Part shown: positions 24,801 to 33,421 of the stretch, piece after piece
Layout of the letters: each line of letters opens with the position of its first letter
Position numbering within the stretch: position 1 is the stretch's first letter
The notes under the pieces: model-generated
What the model was told of the DNA's origin: nothing
The model's database searches: none
The model's input: only the letters and a program-made list of their open reading frames with translations
Assembly (NCBI GenBank): GCA_934167875.1
Contig: CAKPMC010000002.1
Coordinates: forward strand, 62,001-126,000
Reading direction: 5' to 3'
Source of the DNA: an uncultured Bacilli bacterium
GTDB taxonomy: Bacteria > Bacillota_I > Bacilli_A > RF39 > UBA660
DNA: 64,000 nucleotides
Program-made: the position numbers and the translations under genes

Positions 24801-25781
24801 ATGCTAATTCTAACCAAGTCAATATTTGCTATAATGATTGGCTTTTTGTGTTCTGTAGTTTTAGGACTAATTTTGATACCAGCTTTAAAAAAATTAAATG
24901 TTGGTCAAAGAATTAGTGTGTTTGTTGGTGAATCACATCGTAAAAAAGAAGGAACTCCAACAATGGGTGGTTTAATATTTATAATTTCTACTTTATTAAC
25001 TACTTTAATTCTATTAATAACTAAAAAGATAGAGTATACAACTAATTTAGGAATTGTTTTAATTGTTTTTGTTGGTTATGCCATTATTGGTTTCTTAGAT
25101 GATTATTTAAGCATTAAGAGACATAACAACGAAGGTTTAACTGAAGTTCAAAAATTGATTGGTCAAGTGTTAATAGCCTTAGCTTTCTTTTATTTATATA
25201 TAAGTAACGGAGGTCAAACAGCATTAATAGTATCAACGCTTGGAATTCATATTGAAATGGGCTGGGTTTATGGCTTGTTTATTTTATTCTTATTAGTAGG
25301 TGGATCTAATGCTGTTAATTTAACTGATGGTCTAGATGGTTTAGCTGGAGGTCTATCAGCTATTGCCTTTATTGCTTTCAGTTTAATTTCAATGGTAGTT
25401 GGTTTTGAAGATATGGGTATTTTTACCTTTATTTTAGCCGGTAGTTTATTAGGATTTTTAGTATTTAATACTTATCCAGCTAAAGTATTTATGGGGGATA
25501 CTGGTAGTTTGGCACTAGGTGGTGTTATGTCAACTATTGCTGTTCTAACACACCGTGAAATAACATTAGCAGTAGTTGCTGGTGTATTTATTATTGAAAC
25601 ACTTAGTGTTATTCTACAAGTATTTTGGTTATACGTATTTAAACGTAAATTATTTTTAATGACACCGATTCATCATCATTTTGAAAAATTAGGATGGAAA
25701 GAACAGGATATTGTAAAATTATTTTGGGTAGTTGGTTTAATACTAGCTATGGGTGGTATATTCTTCGGTGTTTGGTTATAA
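24801..25781 (+). CDS. mraY: Phospho-MurNAc-pentapeptide translocase (lipid I synthase)
   Basis: A 326-residue membrane enzyme with ten helices. It transfers phospho-MurNAc-pentapeptide to undecaprenyl phosphate. Motifs: RKKEGTPTMGG, LDDYLSIKRHNNEGL (catalytic Asp pair), NLTDGLDGLAGG, TYPAKVFMGDTGSLALGG and the HHH motif in PIHHHFEKLGW. TAGGAGTGATT precedes ATG 24801. The next gene, ftsW-like, follows after 17 nt. Confidence 0.96.
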   Translation: MLILTKSIFAIMIGFLCSVVLGLILIPALKKLNVGQRISVFVGESHRKKEGTPTMGGLIFIISTLLTTLILLITKKIEYTTNLGIVLIVFVGYAIIGFLDDYLSIKRHNNEGLTEVQKLIGQVLIALAFFYLYISNGGQTALIVSTLGIHIEMGWVYGLFILFLLVGGSNAVNLTDGLDGLAGGLSAIAFIAFSLISMVVGFEDMGIFTFILAGSLLGFLVFNTYPAKVFMGDTGSLALGGVMSTIAVLTHREITLAVVAGVFIIETLSVILQVFWLYVFKRKLFLMTPIHHHFEKLGWKEQDIVKLFWVVGLILAMGGIFFGVWL

Positions 25782-25798
25782 GAGAGTGAGTGATATTT

Positions 25799-26902
25799 TT
25801 GATAGAGCGTAAGAAGCGCACATTTGATGTTGTCCTTTTTATCGCTGTAATACTCTTAATATTATTTGGACTCATAATGATTTATTCGGCATCATCTATT
25901 TGGGCTGAATACAAGTTTCATGATAGTTTTAAATATGTGAAACAGCAATCATTATTTATCGTAATAGGAATTGTACTAATGATTACTATATCTAAAGTTG
26001 ATTATACATGGTATTATAAAAAGACAAACATTATTCTAGCTGTTTGTCTCTTTTTATTAATTTTAGTTTTAATACCTGGTATTGGAAGCATAAGAAATGG
26101 GAGTCGTAGTTGGTTTGGTATAGGTTCATTTGGTATTCAACCAAGTGAATTTGCTAAATTAGGTTTAATCATATTTACGGCTAAGTATTTATCAAATAAT
26201 AATAAATTTTTAAAGGATATTAAAAGAGGGGTTATTCCCATTTTAATAGTCCTATTCACAGTATTTGGTCTTATTATGCTGCAACCTGATTTTGGTACTG
26301 GCATGATTATAGTGGTAAGTATTTTAGCTATGTTATTTATTGCAGGTGTTAATATTAAGTTCTTTATTAGTTTAGGAGTTTTAGGTGTAGGTGGAATAGT
26401 TGGCTTAATTATGATAGCACCATATCGTATGGATAGAATAACTTCATTTATAGATCCATGGAAAGATCCACTTGGAACCGGTTTTCAAATTATTCAAAGT
26501 TTATATGCAATAGGACCAGGTGGGTTGCTAGGTCAAGGTTTTTTAAACTCTAGACAAAAACAATTTTATTTACCAGAGCCACAAACAGATTTTATTTTTT
26601 CTATTATTAGTGAAGAATTTGGCTTTTTAGGAGTAGTAATAGTAAGCGCTTTATTTATAACTATATTATATCGTGGAATAAAAATAGCTTTGAATTGTAA
26701 AGATAATTTTTCTAAGTATTTAGCATTTGGTATGATTTTTCAGATTTTAATCCAAGCAGTTATGAATTTAATGGTAGTAATAGGTCTAATACCTGTAACA
26801 GGTGTTACTTTACCATTTCTTTCCTATGGTGGATCTAGTTTATTAATAACATTAGTTAGTATTGGTATTCTTTTAAATATAAGTAGACAATATAAAAACT
26901 GA
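25799..26902 (+). CDS. SEDS-family peptidoglycan glycosyltransferase (FtsW/SpoVE-like)
   Basis: About 367 residues, ten membrane helices. Start TTG 25799, because AGAGAGTGAG sits just upstream; the GTG at 25790 lies inside that site. SEDS hallmarks: GSFGIQPSEFAKLG, LQPDFGTGMII (catalytic Asp in the outer loop), LPEPQTDFIFSIISEEFGFLG and FLSYGGSSLL. It polymerises lipid II together with a class B PBP, here most likely the interrupted one next door. Position between mraY and murG matches ftsW/spoVE; murD is absent. A long-loop terminator follows. Confidence 0.92.
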   Translation: MIERKKRTFDVVLFIAVILLILFGLIMIYSASSIWAEYKFHDSFKYVKQQSLFIVIGIVLMITISKVDYTWYYKKTNIILAVCLFLLILVLIPGIGSIRNGSRSWFGIGSFGIQPSEFAKLGLIIFTAKYLSNNNKFLKDIKRGVIPILIVLFTVFGLIMLQPDFGTGMIIVVSILAMLFIAGVNIKFFISLGVLGVGGIVGLIMIAPYRMDRITSFIDPWKDPLGTGFQIIQSLYAIGPGGLLGQGFLNSRQKQFYLPEPQTDFIFSIISEEFGFLGVVIVSALFITILYRGIKIALNCKDNFSKYLAFGMIFQILIQAVMNLMVVIGLIPVTGVTLPFLSYGGSSLLITLVSIGILLNISRQYKN

Positions 26903-26936
26903 TAGATAGAAATTTTCTAAATACCAGTTTTTTTAA
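26893..26936 (+). terminator. Terminator after ftsW-like gene
   Basis: AAAAACTG (26893-26900) pairs with CAGTTTTT (26924-26931) plus further T. The A-rich arm could act on the opposite strand for the convergent HTH gene too. Confidence 0.65.
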
Positions 26937-27190
26937 TTTATCTCTTCTAATTCCTTATTTAAAGTAGGATAATATTCAATAATATCATTAATATTACAAT
27001 TAAGAAAATTACAAATTCTAGCTAAAACAATAATATCTAATCTAGTTAAATCACCATTAATTATTCTTTGAATAACTTTAAAATCAGTATTAGTTTCACG
27101 CATTAATCTATTTTTACTAACATTTTTATCTATTAAAACATCATTTAATTTAAATAAATAATATCCACCCTCAATATTAATCTTTACCAT
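26933..27190 (-). CDS. Small XRE/Cro-type transcriptional regulator
   Basis: About 85 residues from ATG at 27190 (AGGAAGT upstream); a longer frame to 27226 has a poorer start. A helix-turn-helix covers about residues 25-75: LIDKNVSKNRLMRETNTDFKVIQRIINGD…LARICNFLNCNINDIIEY, the Cro/C1 family with a variant recognition helix. Its promoter region faces that of the small gene at 27293 and holds two inverted repeats, so it probably represses itself and the divergent gene. This pair and the gene at 27520 split ftsW from murG. Confidence 0.82.
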   Translation of the reverse strand: MVKINIEGGYYLFKLNDVLIDKNVSKNRLMRETNTDFKVIQRIINGDLTRLDIIVLARICNFLNCNINDIIEYYPTLNKELEEIN

Positions 27191-27205
27191 CACAACACTT
27201 CCTAT

Positions 27206-27218
27206 GGTAAATTTTACC
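27206..27218. promoter_or_regulatory. Palindromic candidate operator
   Basis: GGTAAATTTTACC, 6-bp perfect arms around one base, located in the 5' region of the XRE gene and just behind the divergent promoter. A plausible repressor site. Confidence 0.5.
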
Positions 27219-27232
27219 AATAACATTGTTTG

Positions 27233-27271
27233 TTGACTATTGGCTGTATAACCATTATAATATAGGTTATA
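27233..27271 (+). promoter_or_regulatory. Promoter with overlapping inverted repeat
   Basis: TTGACT (27233-27238), a 17-nt spacer and TATAAT (27256-27261). The -10 is framed by the inverted repeat TATAACC (27247-27253) / GGTTATA (27265-27271), an arrangement expected for a repressor operator. It serves the 27293 gene. Confidence 0.7.
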
Positions 27272-27292
27272 TTAATAAATAAAGGAGATAAT

Positions 27293-27523
27293 ATGAATCA
27301 CGATATGTATAATAAAATAGCAAGCAAAATTAGTGATAAATTAATAAGACTTTGCAACAATAATAAAACAGAAGGTAAGAGTTTGAGTGAATTGTACAGT
27401 ATGCTATTAGATGAAAAATATTACGAATATAAATCTAATATTTTTCCGTATATAGCAGATCAACTTGCTAGTAAAGGTTATGAGATAGTAAGTATTAATA
27501 ATTTTTCAATAAAAAAATATTAG
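27293..27523 (+). CDS. Small hypothetical protein, divergent partner of XRE regulator
   Basis: 76 residues with a strong start (AAAGGAG, 6 nt). The sequence is helical (DMYNKIASKISDKLIRLCNN…ADQLASKGYEIVSINNF); no family is recognised. Divergence from a small XRE repressor and a regulated promoter recall toxin-antitoxin or phage-control pairs, but nothing in the protein proves toxicity. Confidence 0.6.
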   Translation: MNHDMYNKIASKISDKLIRLCNNNKTEGKSLSELYSMLLDEKYYEYKSNIFPYIADQLASKGYEIVSINNFSIKKY

Positions 27524-27548
27524 GCAGAAATTTGTCTAATATTTTTTT
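27511..27548. terminator. Bidirectional terminator
   Basis: AAAAAAATATTAG (27511-27523) pairs with CTAATATTTTTTT (27536-27548). It serves the plus-strand gene ending at 27523 and the minus-strand gene ending at 27520; both stop codons lie inside the stem. Confidence 0.85.
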
Positions 27549-28086
27549 GTAAAGTATAATTATCTTCAACATCAATACTTTCAAATTGTTCTAAATCGTC
27601 ATTATTCATAATTAAATTACTTTCCTCACTAAAGTGACTTAAGTTTTTACCTTCATAGCGATATCTTGCATATAATGAATAGCAATTTTTATCTAGTGTA
27701 GCAATATATAATTGCCATTTTTCATACCAATCTTTAAATTCATCAGTTACAACAACACGTCCATTTGGATTATAGCTAATATTTGTATTAAAGCGTGCTG
27801 TTTGCAATAAACAATAATCTAAAGTATATGAATATTCTTGAGGATTATCATTAACTAAAGGATTTTTCTTTTTTTCATTAGCAAGCATTTCTTCAAAATG
27901 CTTCTTCATTTCTTGATCATTGTTTCTTTCTGCAAAATTGATCATTTTATTACAATAATTTCTCATACGTACAACTTCATAATATTTACTAACTACAACA
28001 AATAACTCCATCTCAGAACAATTTTCTACATATTTACTGTCGTATTTTAAAGCACCAGGGTACTTGCCATATAGGCTTTGTCTCAT
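27520..28086 (-). CDS. Hypothetical protein
   Basis: 188 residues from ATG at 28086 (AGGAAGGA, 6-13 nt upstream); a longer frame to 28149 runs through a hairpin and is rejected. A soluble, acidic protein with a helical N-terminal half (ELFVVVSKYYEVVRMRNYCNKMINFAE) and a Tyr-rich second half. The family is not recognised. It has its own promoter and a structured leader (see 28119 and 28155) and is oriented against the cell-wall genes. Confidence 0.6.
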   Translation of the reverse strand: MRQSLYGKYPGALKYDSKYVENCSEMELFVVVSKYYEVVRMRNYCNKMINFAERNNDQEMKKHFEEMLANEKKKNPLVNDNPQEYSYTLDYCLLQTARFNTNISYNPNGRVVVTDEFKDWYEKWQLYIATLDKNCYSLYARYRYEGKNLSHFSEESNLIMNNDDLEQFESIDVEDNYTLQKNIRQISA

Positions 28087-28118
28087 ATTATCATCCTTCC
28101 TTTTTAGTGCAAAATATA

Positions 28119-28140
28119 AAGAAGTACCATAGTACTTCTT
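28119..28140. promoter_or_regulatory. Perfect 9-bp hairpin/palindrome in leader of the 27520 gene
   Basis: AAGAAGTAC (28119-28127), 4-nt loop, GTACTTCTT (28132-28140). On the minus strand it lies between the promoter and the ribosome-binding site. It may be a 5'-stabilising hairpin, an attenuator or a protein operator. Confidence 0.55.
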
Positions 28141-28154
28141 AAACAACATGACTA

Positions 28155-28183
28155 ATTATACAATAAAATGTCAAAAAAGTCAA
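28155..28183 (-). promoter_or_regulatory. Promoter of minus-strand gene
   Basis: On the minus strand TTGACT (28183-28178), a 17-nt spacer, TATAAT (28160-28155). Transcription would start near 28148, just before the hairpin. Confidence 0.75.
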
Positions 28184-28271
28184 ATTATTTTTACAGAATC
28201 ATCTTACAATATTATAATAAAATATATCATTAAAACATATAATTATGATATAATGATAGTGGGTGTTAACT

Positions 28272-29369
28272 ATGAAAATTATTGTTAGTGCTGGAGGTAC
28301 AGGAGGTCATATTTATCCTGCTTTAGCTATTATTCATAAAATAAAAGAAAAAGAACCAAAAAGTGAAGTATTATATATTGGTACAAAAGATAGAATGGAA
28401 TCTACTATTATTCCTAAAGAAAATATTCCTTATTTTGGTATTGAGATGCAAGGACTTAGTAGAAAAAATCCATTTAAAAATATTAAGATATTAAAATTAT
28501 ATTCTAAAAATATAGCTATTTTAAAGAAAAAAATAAAAGAGTTTAATCCAGATATCGTAATTGGAGTTGGGGGTTATGTAACTGCTCCTGTTATTTATAG
28601 TGCTAAAAAATTAGGATATAAAACGTTTATTCATGAACAAAATTCTATTCCAGGTTTATCAAATAAATTTTTATCACACTATGCTGATAAAATAGGTGTT
28701 AGCTTACCTGATTCTATTAATAGTTTCCCTAAAAATAAAGTAATATTTACAGGTAATCCTCGTAGCGAAGAGGTTTTATCAAGTAAGGTAGTAGGTAAAA
28801 AGGATTTAGGTTTATCACTTCATGATAATAAGAAATTAGTATTAATCGTTATGGGTTCACAAGGCTCAACTACTATGAATAAAAAATTAAAAGAAACATT
28901 ACCTTTATTTAATAACAAAGAATATGAAGTTGTATTTGTAACAGGTAAAAATTACTATGAAGAATATAGTAAAATAAAATTACCAGCCAATGTTAGATTA
29001 GTAGCATATTTAGATAATATGGATCAAGTTTTAAAGAAAACAGACCTAATAATATCACGTGCTGGTGCCAGTAGCATAGCTGAAATAACAGTTTTAGGTA
29101 TACCTAGTATTTTGATTCCTAGTCCTTATGTTACACATAATCATCAATTAAAAAATGCAAAAAGTCTTGAGAAAAACAAAGCAACTGTTATAATAGAAGA
29201 AGCAAACTATGATAAAGAAGTATTAGTAAAAACAGTAGATAGTATTTTAGAAAATAAACAATACTACAATGAATTAAGTTCTAATACTAAAAAATTAGGA
29301 GTAACAGATAGTGCTAGTAAAATTTATCAAATTTTAAGAGGACTAATAGATGGTGGTAAACATGAATAA
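28272..29369 (+). CDS. murG: UDP-GlcNAc:lipid I GlcNAc transferase
   Basis: About 365 residues from ATG 28272 (AGTGGGTG upstream). This peripheral GT28 enzyme makes lipid II. Motifs: SAGGTGGHIYPALAI, VGGYVTAPV, HEQNSIPGLSNKFLS, GNPRSE, MGSQGSTTMN, SRAGASSIAEITVLGIPSILIPSPYVTHNHQ. A -10 (TATAAT) close to the start suggests its own promoter. murB overlaps its 3' end by 8 nt. Confidence 0.95.
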   Translation: MKIIVSAGGTGGHIYPALAIIHKIKEKEPKSEVLYIGTKDRMESTIIPKENIPYFGIEMQGLSRKNPFKNIKILKLYSKNIAILKKKIKEFNPDIVIGVGGYVTAPVIYSAKKLGYKTFIHEQNSIPGLSNKFLSHYADKIGVSLPDSINSFPKNKVIFTGNPRSEEVLSSKVVGKKDLGLSLHDNKKLVLIVMGSQGSTTMNKKLKETLPLFNNKEYEVVFVTGKNYYEEYSKIKLPANVRLVAYLDNMDQVLKKTDLIISRAGASSIAEITVLGIPSILIPSPYVTHNHQLKNAKSLEKNKATVIIEEANYDKEVLVKTVDSILENKQYYNELSSNTKKLGVTDSASKIYQILRGLIDGGKHE

Positions 29370-30270
29370 CGAATTTATAAAAGAATTAAAGAAAATGGAT
29401 TTAGGTAAAATACTAGTTGATGTTTCCTTGAAAGAATATACAACTTATAAAATAGGTGGTACTGCTAAGTGTATTATATATCCCAAAAATATTGACTGCT
29501 TAGTAGAGCTTATCAATAAATTAAAAGCTAATAGTACTAAATTCATGGTATTAGGAAATGGCTCTAATGTATTATTCAGTGATGAGTTATATGACGGTGT
29601 TATTATTAAACTAGATGAATTCAATAAAATAGAATTTACTGGGACTAGAATCGATGTTGGAGCAGGTGCACCACTAATGAAAGTAGCATATCAAAGTGTT
29701 AGAAGAGGGTTAACCGGCTTAGAGTTTGCAACAGGTATTCCTGGTAGTGTAGGTGGGGCAGTCTATATGAATGCAGGAGCCTATAAAAGTGATATGGGTT
29801 ATGTTGTTTCGAAAATAAAGGTGTTAACTCCTAAAATGACAGTTATTACAATGGTTAATTCTGAACTTGATTTTCATTACCGAACTTCTTTCTTAAAAAA
29901 GCATAAAGATTATATTTGTTTAGAAGCTACTATTCAATTAAAACAAGGTGATAAAGAAGAAATCGAAAATTTAGTTAATGACCGTAAAAAAAGAAGATTG
30001 GAAACACAACCTCTTGAATATCAATCAGCTGGTAGTGTTTTTCGTAATCCACCTGATTTATTTGCTGGTAAATTAATTGAAGATTTAGGATATAAAGGTT
30101 TAATAAAAGGTGGGGCTAAAATAAGTGATAAACATGCCAATTTTATAATTAATTATGATCATGCTAAAGCTAGAGATGTTAAAGAGTTAATAGATTTTAT
30201 TAAACAGGCTGTTAAAGAAAAATATAACGTTGATTTAGTTGTAGAACAAGAATTTATAAATTGGGAGTAA
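29362..30270 (+). CDS. murB: UDP-N-acetylenolpyruvoylglucosamine reductase
   Basis: About 302 residues from ATG 29362, inside the murG end, with GGTGGT upstream. It reduces UDP-GlcNAc-enolpyruvate to UDP-MurNAc using FAD/NADPH. Motifs: TYKIGGTAKCI, LGNGSNVLFSD, ATGIPGSVGGAVYMNAGAY, YRTSFLK, AGSVFRNPP (catalytic Ser), HANFIIN. Type II (short) MurB, typical for Gram-positives. ftsQ follows after 4 nt. Confidence 0.95.
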   Translation: MNNEFIKELKKMDLGKILVDVSLKEYTTYKIGGTAKCIIYPKNIDCLVELINKLKANSTKFMVLGNGSNVLFSDELYDGVIIKLDEFNKIEFTGTRIDVGAGAPLMKVAYQSVRRGLTGLEFATGIPGSVGGAVYMNAGAYKSDMGYVVSKIKVLTPKMTVITMVNSELDFHYRTSFLKKHKDYICLEATIQLKQGDKEEIENLVNDRKKRRLETQPLEYQSAGSVFRNPPDLFAGKLIEDLGYKGLIKGGAKISDKHANFIINYDHAKARDVKELIDFIKQAVKEKYNVDLVVEQEFINWE

Positions 30271-30274
30271 TTAT

Positions 30275-30958
30275 ATGGCAAAGAAGACAGAAAAACATAT
30301 AAAATTAAAAATACTACCTTTATTAATAACACTACTATTAATAATACTAATTATAGTTGGCGTATATTTTTTAACATTAATTCCTATTAAAAACATATAT
30401 ATTACGGGTAATAACTACTTAACAGATCAAGAAATAATAGAATTAGCAGAAATAGAAAATTATCCAAGTTTTCTAAAAACAACTTCTTCTAAAATTAAAA
30501 AAAGATTAAAAAATAATATTTATGTTAAAAATGTTAAAGTATCTAAAAAATTATTTGCAGAAGTACATATTGAAATAGAAGAGAAAAATATTTTATTTCG
30601 TAAAGAAGAAAATAATATGATTGTTTTAGAAACTGGTGAAGAGACAAATGATCAAGAAAAGTATATTGTACCAATATTACTTAATTATATACCAGATACT
30701 AAATACAGTACTTTTTTAAAAAGAATGGCTGAAGTAAATGAAAATGTTAAAACCAAAATATCAGAAATTAGATATTATCCCAACGAACAAGATGATGATC
30801 GTTTTTTACTATATATGACAGATGGAAATTATGTTTATTTAACACTAACTAAGTTCAAACAAATTAACTATTATGAAGAGGTACTTAGTAAATTAGATGG
30901 CAAGAAAGGTATACTTTACTTAGATAGTGGTAATCACTTCCAGATTATGTCAAATTAA
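30275..30958 (+). CDS. ftsQ: Cell division protein FtsQ/DivIB
   Basis: 227 residues: a basic cytoplasmic N-terminus, one membrane helix (about 13-35), a POTRA domain (about 36-105; IPIKNIYITGNNYLTDQEIIELAEI…) and a beta domain. It links the divisome's FtsL/FtsB and PBP-FtsW parts. Last gene of the murG-murB-ftsQ unit, which ends in a clear terminator. Confidence 0.88.
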   Translation: MAKKTEKHIKLKILPLLITLLLIILIIVGVYFLTLIPIKNIYITGNNYLTDQEIIELAEIENYPSFLKTTSSKIKKRLKNNIYVKNVKVSKKLFAEVHIEIEEKNILFRKEENNMIVLETGEETNDQEKYIVPILLNYIPDTKYSTFLKRMAEVNENVKTKISEIRYYPNEQDDDRFLLYMTDGNYVYLTLTKFKQINYYEEVLSKLDGKKGILYLDSGNHFQIMSN

Positions 30959-30967
30959 AATGATTAG

Positions 30968-30999
30968 AAAATGCTTAATAAGAAGCATTTTTCTTTTTT
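30968..30999 (+). terminator. Terminator after ftsQ
   Basis: AAAATGCTT (30968-30976), 6-nt loop, AAGCATTTT (30983-30991), then T2-C-T7. Confidence 0.9.
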
Positions 31000-31045
31000 T
31001 TCAAATAATAATGTTGTATAATATATATAGTTGTGGAGGACATAT

Positions 31046-31606
31046 ATGTATAATTATATTATAGGTAATGTAACAGATATTGAAGGAACTTACATTGTTT
31101 TAGAAGCAAATGGCATAGGTTTTCAAATTTATACAGCTAATCCATATTCATTTGATATTGGAACTATGTATAAAGTATATATTTATCAATGTATTAGAGA
31201 AGATGAAAATAGTTTATATGGCTTTAAAACTAAAGAAGAAAAAGAAATGTTTTTAAAATTGATAAGTGTTAAAGGACTAGGACCTAAAATGGCTTTACCG
31301 ATATTAGCTACCGGTTCTATTCCCGGTATTATGGATGCTATCGAAAGGGAAAATATATTATATTTGAAAAAGTTCCCTAAAATAGGTGATAAGGTTGCTA
31401 AACAAATAATTTTGGATTTAAAGGGTAAAATTTCTATAGCTGGTGTTGATTTGGCTAATAGTAATAATGGCTATGAAGAATTAATAGAAGTATTAAAAGG
31501 ATTAGGATATAAAGAAAAAGAAATAAAAAGTATTGTAGTCAAAGTAAATAGAGATTTAAGTGTTGAGGAACAAGTAAAAGAAGCATTAAAATTATTATTA
31601 AAGTAG
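31046..31606 (+). CDS. ruvA: Holliday junction branch migration protein RuvA
   Basis: About 186 residues from ATG 31046 (GTGGAGG, 6 nt). The three RuvA domains are visible: OB fold (YNYIIGNVTDIEG…VYIYQCIREDENSLYGF), the HhH pair (ISVKGLGPKMALPIL; LKKFPKIGDKVAKQIILDLKGK) and the C-terminal three-helix domain that touches RuvB. The RuvA tetramer binds four-way junctions. The unknown 31615 gene separates it from ruvB. Confidence 0.93.
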   Translation: MYNYIIGNVTDIEGTYIVLEANGIGFQIYTANPYSFDIGTMYKVYIYQCIREDENSLYGFKTKEEKEMFLKLISVKGLGPKMALPILATGSIPGIMDAIERENILYLKKFPKIGDKVAKQIILDLKGKISIAGVDLANSNNGYEELIEVLKGLGYKEKEIKSIVVKVNRDLSVEEQVKEALKLLLK

Positions 31607-31614
31607 GTGGTAAT

Positions 31615-32403
31615 ATGCCAAAAGAAACTGGTTTTATTACTCCAGATAACCAAATAATATTATTAAACTATGATGAAGTTTATAAATTTTGCATGGGTGT
31701 TTGTGAGTTAGAAGAAAATTATGAAAATTGGCAACATTTTAAAAAAGATTATAATTATTTTTCTTCATGTTTTGATTTTTTAATATTGAAATTAAATTAT
31801 ATTTTTATAAATCCACTATATCAGATGGGTACTTATTTAAAAAGTGTGAAGAATAAAATGTTCATAATAAATGAAAAAGATCTTGATGTTATCAATTATG
31901 ATAGTATATCACAAGCAGCCAAGCAAAAATATAATGGTGGTAATTATTCTGATATTGTGCCTTGTTCTAATCACGAATTAAATATAGAAAAATTAGTTAT
32001 TGATAGCGTTAAAGCTGGCAACTGGTTAATAGATCCAAATGGTTATGCACTTATGAGTAAAAGTGATATAGAGCAGGGAAATCACGAAACAACAGCTAAT
32101 ACGATATTAAATCAATTATTAATAACCAATCCCGAAGTATTAAAGTTACTTGATGATAGACAATACGCTGTTTCATTATTAGTTGAACATTTTGGTTTTA
32201 TAAGAACGGTCACTTATGATGATTATAGTATATTGATAGGACACGAGAAAATTTTGCCAGATATATTAGTACTAATAAAAGATACAATACTTCAGGATGG
32301 CACTAGTGTGTTTTATGATTTAGGTACTGAAAGCAAAAATTTACCCCTAAAATTAAAAATGTATAGTATACAATTAGATGAAAGGACAGGATATAATGGA
32401 TGA
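31615..32403 (+). CDS. Hypothetical protein between ruvA and ruvB
   Basis: 262 residues, soluble, acidic, Tyr/Asn/Leu-rich; start has TAGGTGGT. No motif is recognised. Its 3' end overlaps ruvB by 8 nt and it follows ruvA by 8 nt, so it is part of the operon and translationally coupled. Segments such as AGNWLIDPNGYALMSKSDIEQG and LLVEHFGFIRTVTYDDYS are the best candidates for conserved blocks. Confidence 0.6.
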   Translation: MPKETGFITPDNQIILLNYDEVYKFCMGVCELEENYENWQHFKKDYNYFSSCFDFLILKLNYIFINPLYQMGTYLKSVKNKMFIINEKDLDVINYDSISQAAKQKYNGGNYSDIVPCSNHELNIEKLVIDSVKAGNWLIDPNGYALMSKSDIEQGNHETTANTILNQLLITNPEVLKLLDDRQYAVSLLVEHFGFIRTVTYDDYSILIGHEKILPDILVLIKDTILQDGTSVFYDLGTESKNLPLKLKMYSIQLDERTGYNG

Positions 32404-33403
32404 TAGAATAATATCAGGTGAAGAAATTACTGAAGATATTGGTGAACAAAATATAAGACCAGAGTATTTAGCTGATTATATAGGACAGAAAGAAGTTAAA
32501 GAAAACATAAAAGTATATATAGAAGCAGCTAAAATGAGAAGAGAACCTCTAGACCATGTATTATTATATGGTCCACCAGGTTTAGGTAAAACAACACTTG
32601 CTAATATAATAGCTAACGAACTAGGTGTTAATATTAAAACAGCAAGTGGACCAAGTATAGAAAAAGCAGGAGATTTAGCTGCTATCTTATCGTCTTTAGA
32701 GCCTGGTGATGTCCTTTTTATTGATGAAATTCATCGTATGCCATCATATATAGAAGAGATTTTATATCCGGCTATGGAAGATTTTGTTTTGGATATTATA
32801 ATAGGTGGCGAAGGCAATACTAGAAATATACGTATTAATCTACCGCCATTTACTTTAGTTGGAGCAACAACTAGAGCAGGAGATTTAACATCGCCTTTAC
32901 GTGATCGTTTTGGAATTATTGCCAAACTCCAGTATTATACTAATGAAGAATTAGTTGACATCATCAAAAGAACATCTAGAGTTTTAAATATTCCAATTGA
33001 AGATGATGCTAGTTTAGAATTAGCTAGAAGAAGTAGGGGAACACCAAGAATTGCCAATCGCTTATTTAAAAGAGTTAGAGATTTTGCCTTAGTAGAAGGT
33101 GATGGCATTATTAATCTAGACATAACTAAAAGAGCACTAGAGCGTTTAAAAATAGATGATAAAGGTTTAGATGACACAGATCATCAATTACTAAAAGCAA
33201 TAATTGAAAAATTTAATGGTGGTCCAGTTGGAATTGAATCAGTAGCATCATCAATTGGTGAAGAAGTAACAACTATAGAAGATGTATATGAGCCTTATTT
33301 ATTACAGCAAGGTTTTATTAAAAGAACGCCACGTGGTAGAATGGTAACTCCACTTGCATATGAACATTTAAAAATTGAATATCAGAATAATTTGTTTAAT
33401 TAA
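32396..33403 (+). CDS. ruvB: Holliday junction DNA helicase RuvB
   Basis: About 335 residues from ATG 32396 (AGGACAGGA upstream). AAA+ motor: Walker A GPPGLGKT (residues 59-66), Walker B LFIDEIHRM, sensor 1 GATTRAG, SPLRDRFG with the arginine finger, sensor 2 RGTPRIANRL, and a winged helix with RTPRGRMVTPLAYEHL. It drives branch migration on RuvA-bound junctions. Confidence 0.97.
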   Translation: MDDRIISGEEITEDIGEQNIRPEYLADYIGQKEVKENIKVYIEAAKMRREPLDHVLLYGPPGLGKTTLANIIANELGVNIKTASGPSIEKAGDLAAILSSLEPGDVLFIDEIHRMPSYIEEILYPAMEDFVLDIIIGGEGNTRNIRINLPPFTLVGATTRAGDLTSPLRDRFGIIAKLQYYTNEELVDIIKRTSRVLNIPIEDDASLELARRSRGTPRIANRLFKRVRDFALVEGDGIINLDITKRALERLKIDDKGLDDTDHQLLKAIIEKFNGGPVGIESVASSIGEEVTTIEDVYEPYLLQQGFIKRTPRGRMVTPLAYEHLKIEYQNNLFN

Positions 33404-33421
33404 AATATAAAGAGGGATATT

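Noticed and set aside
28087..28149. Longer N-terminus for the minus-strand gene ending at 27520
   Set aside because: It would cover the leader hairpin and lie at the predicted transcription start; the ATG at 28086 has a good ribosome-binding site.
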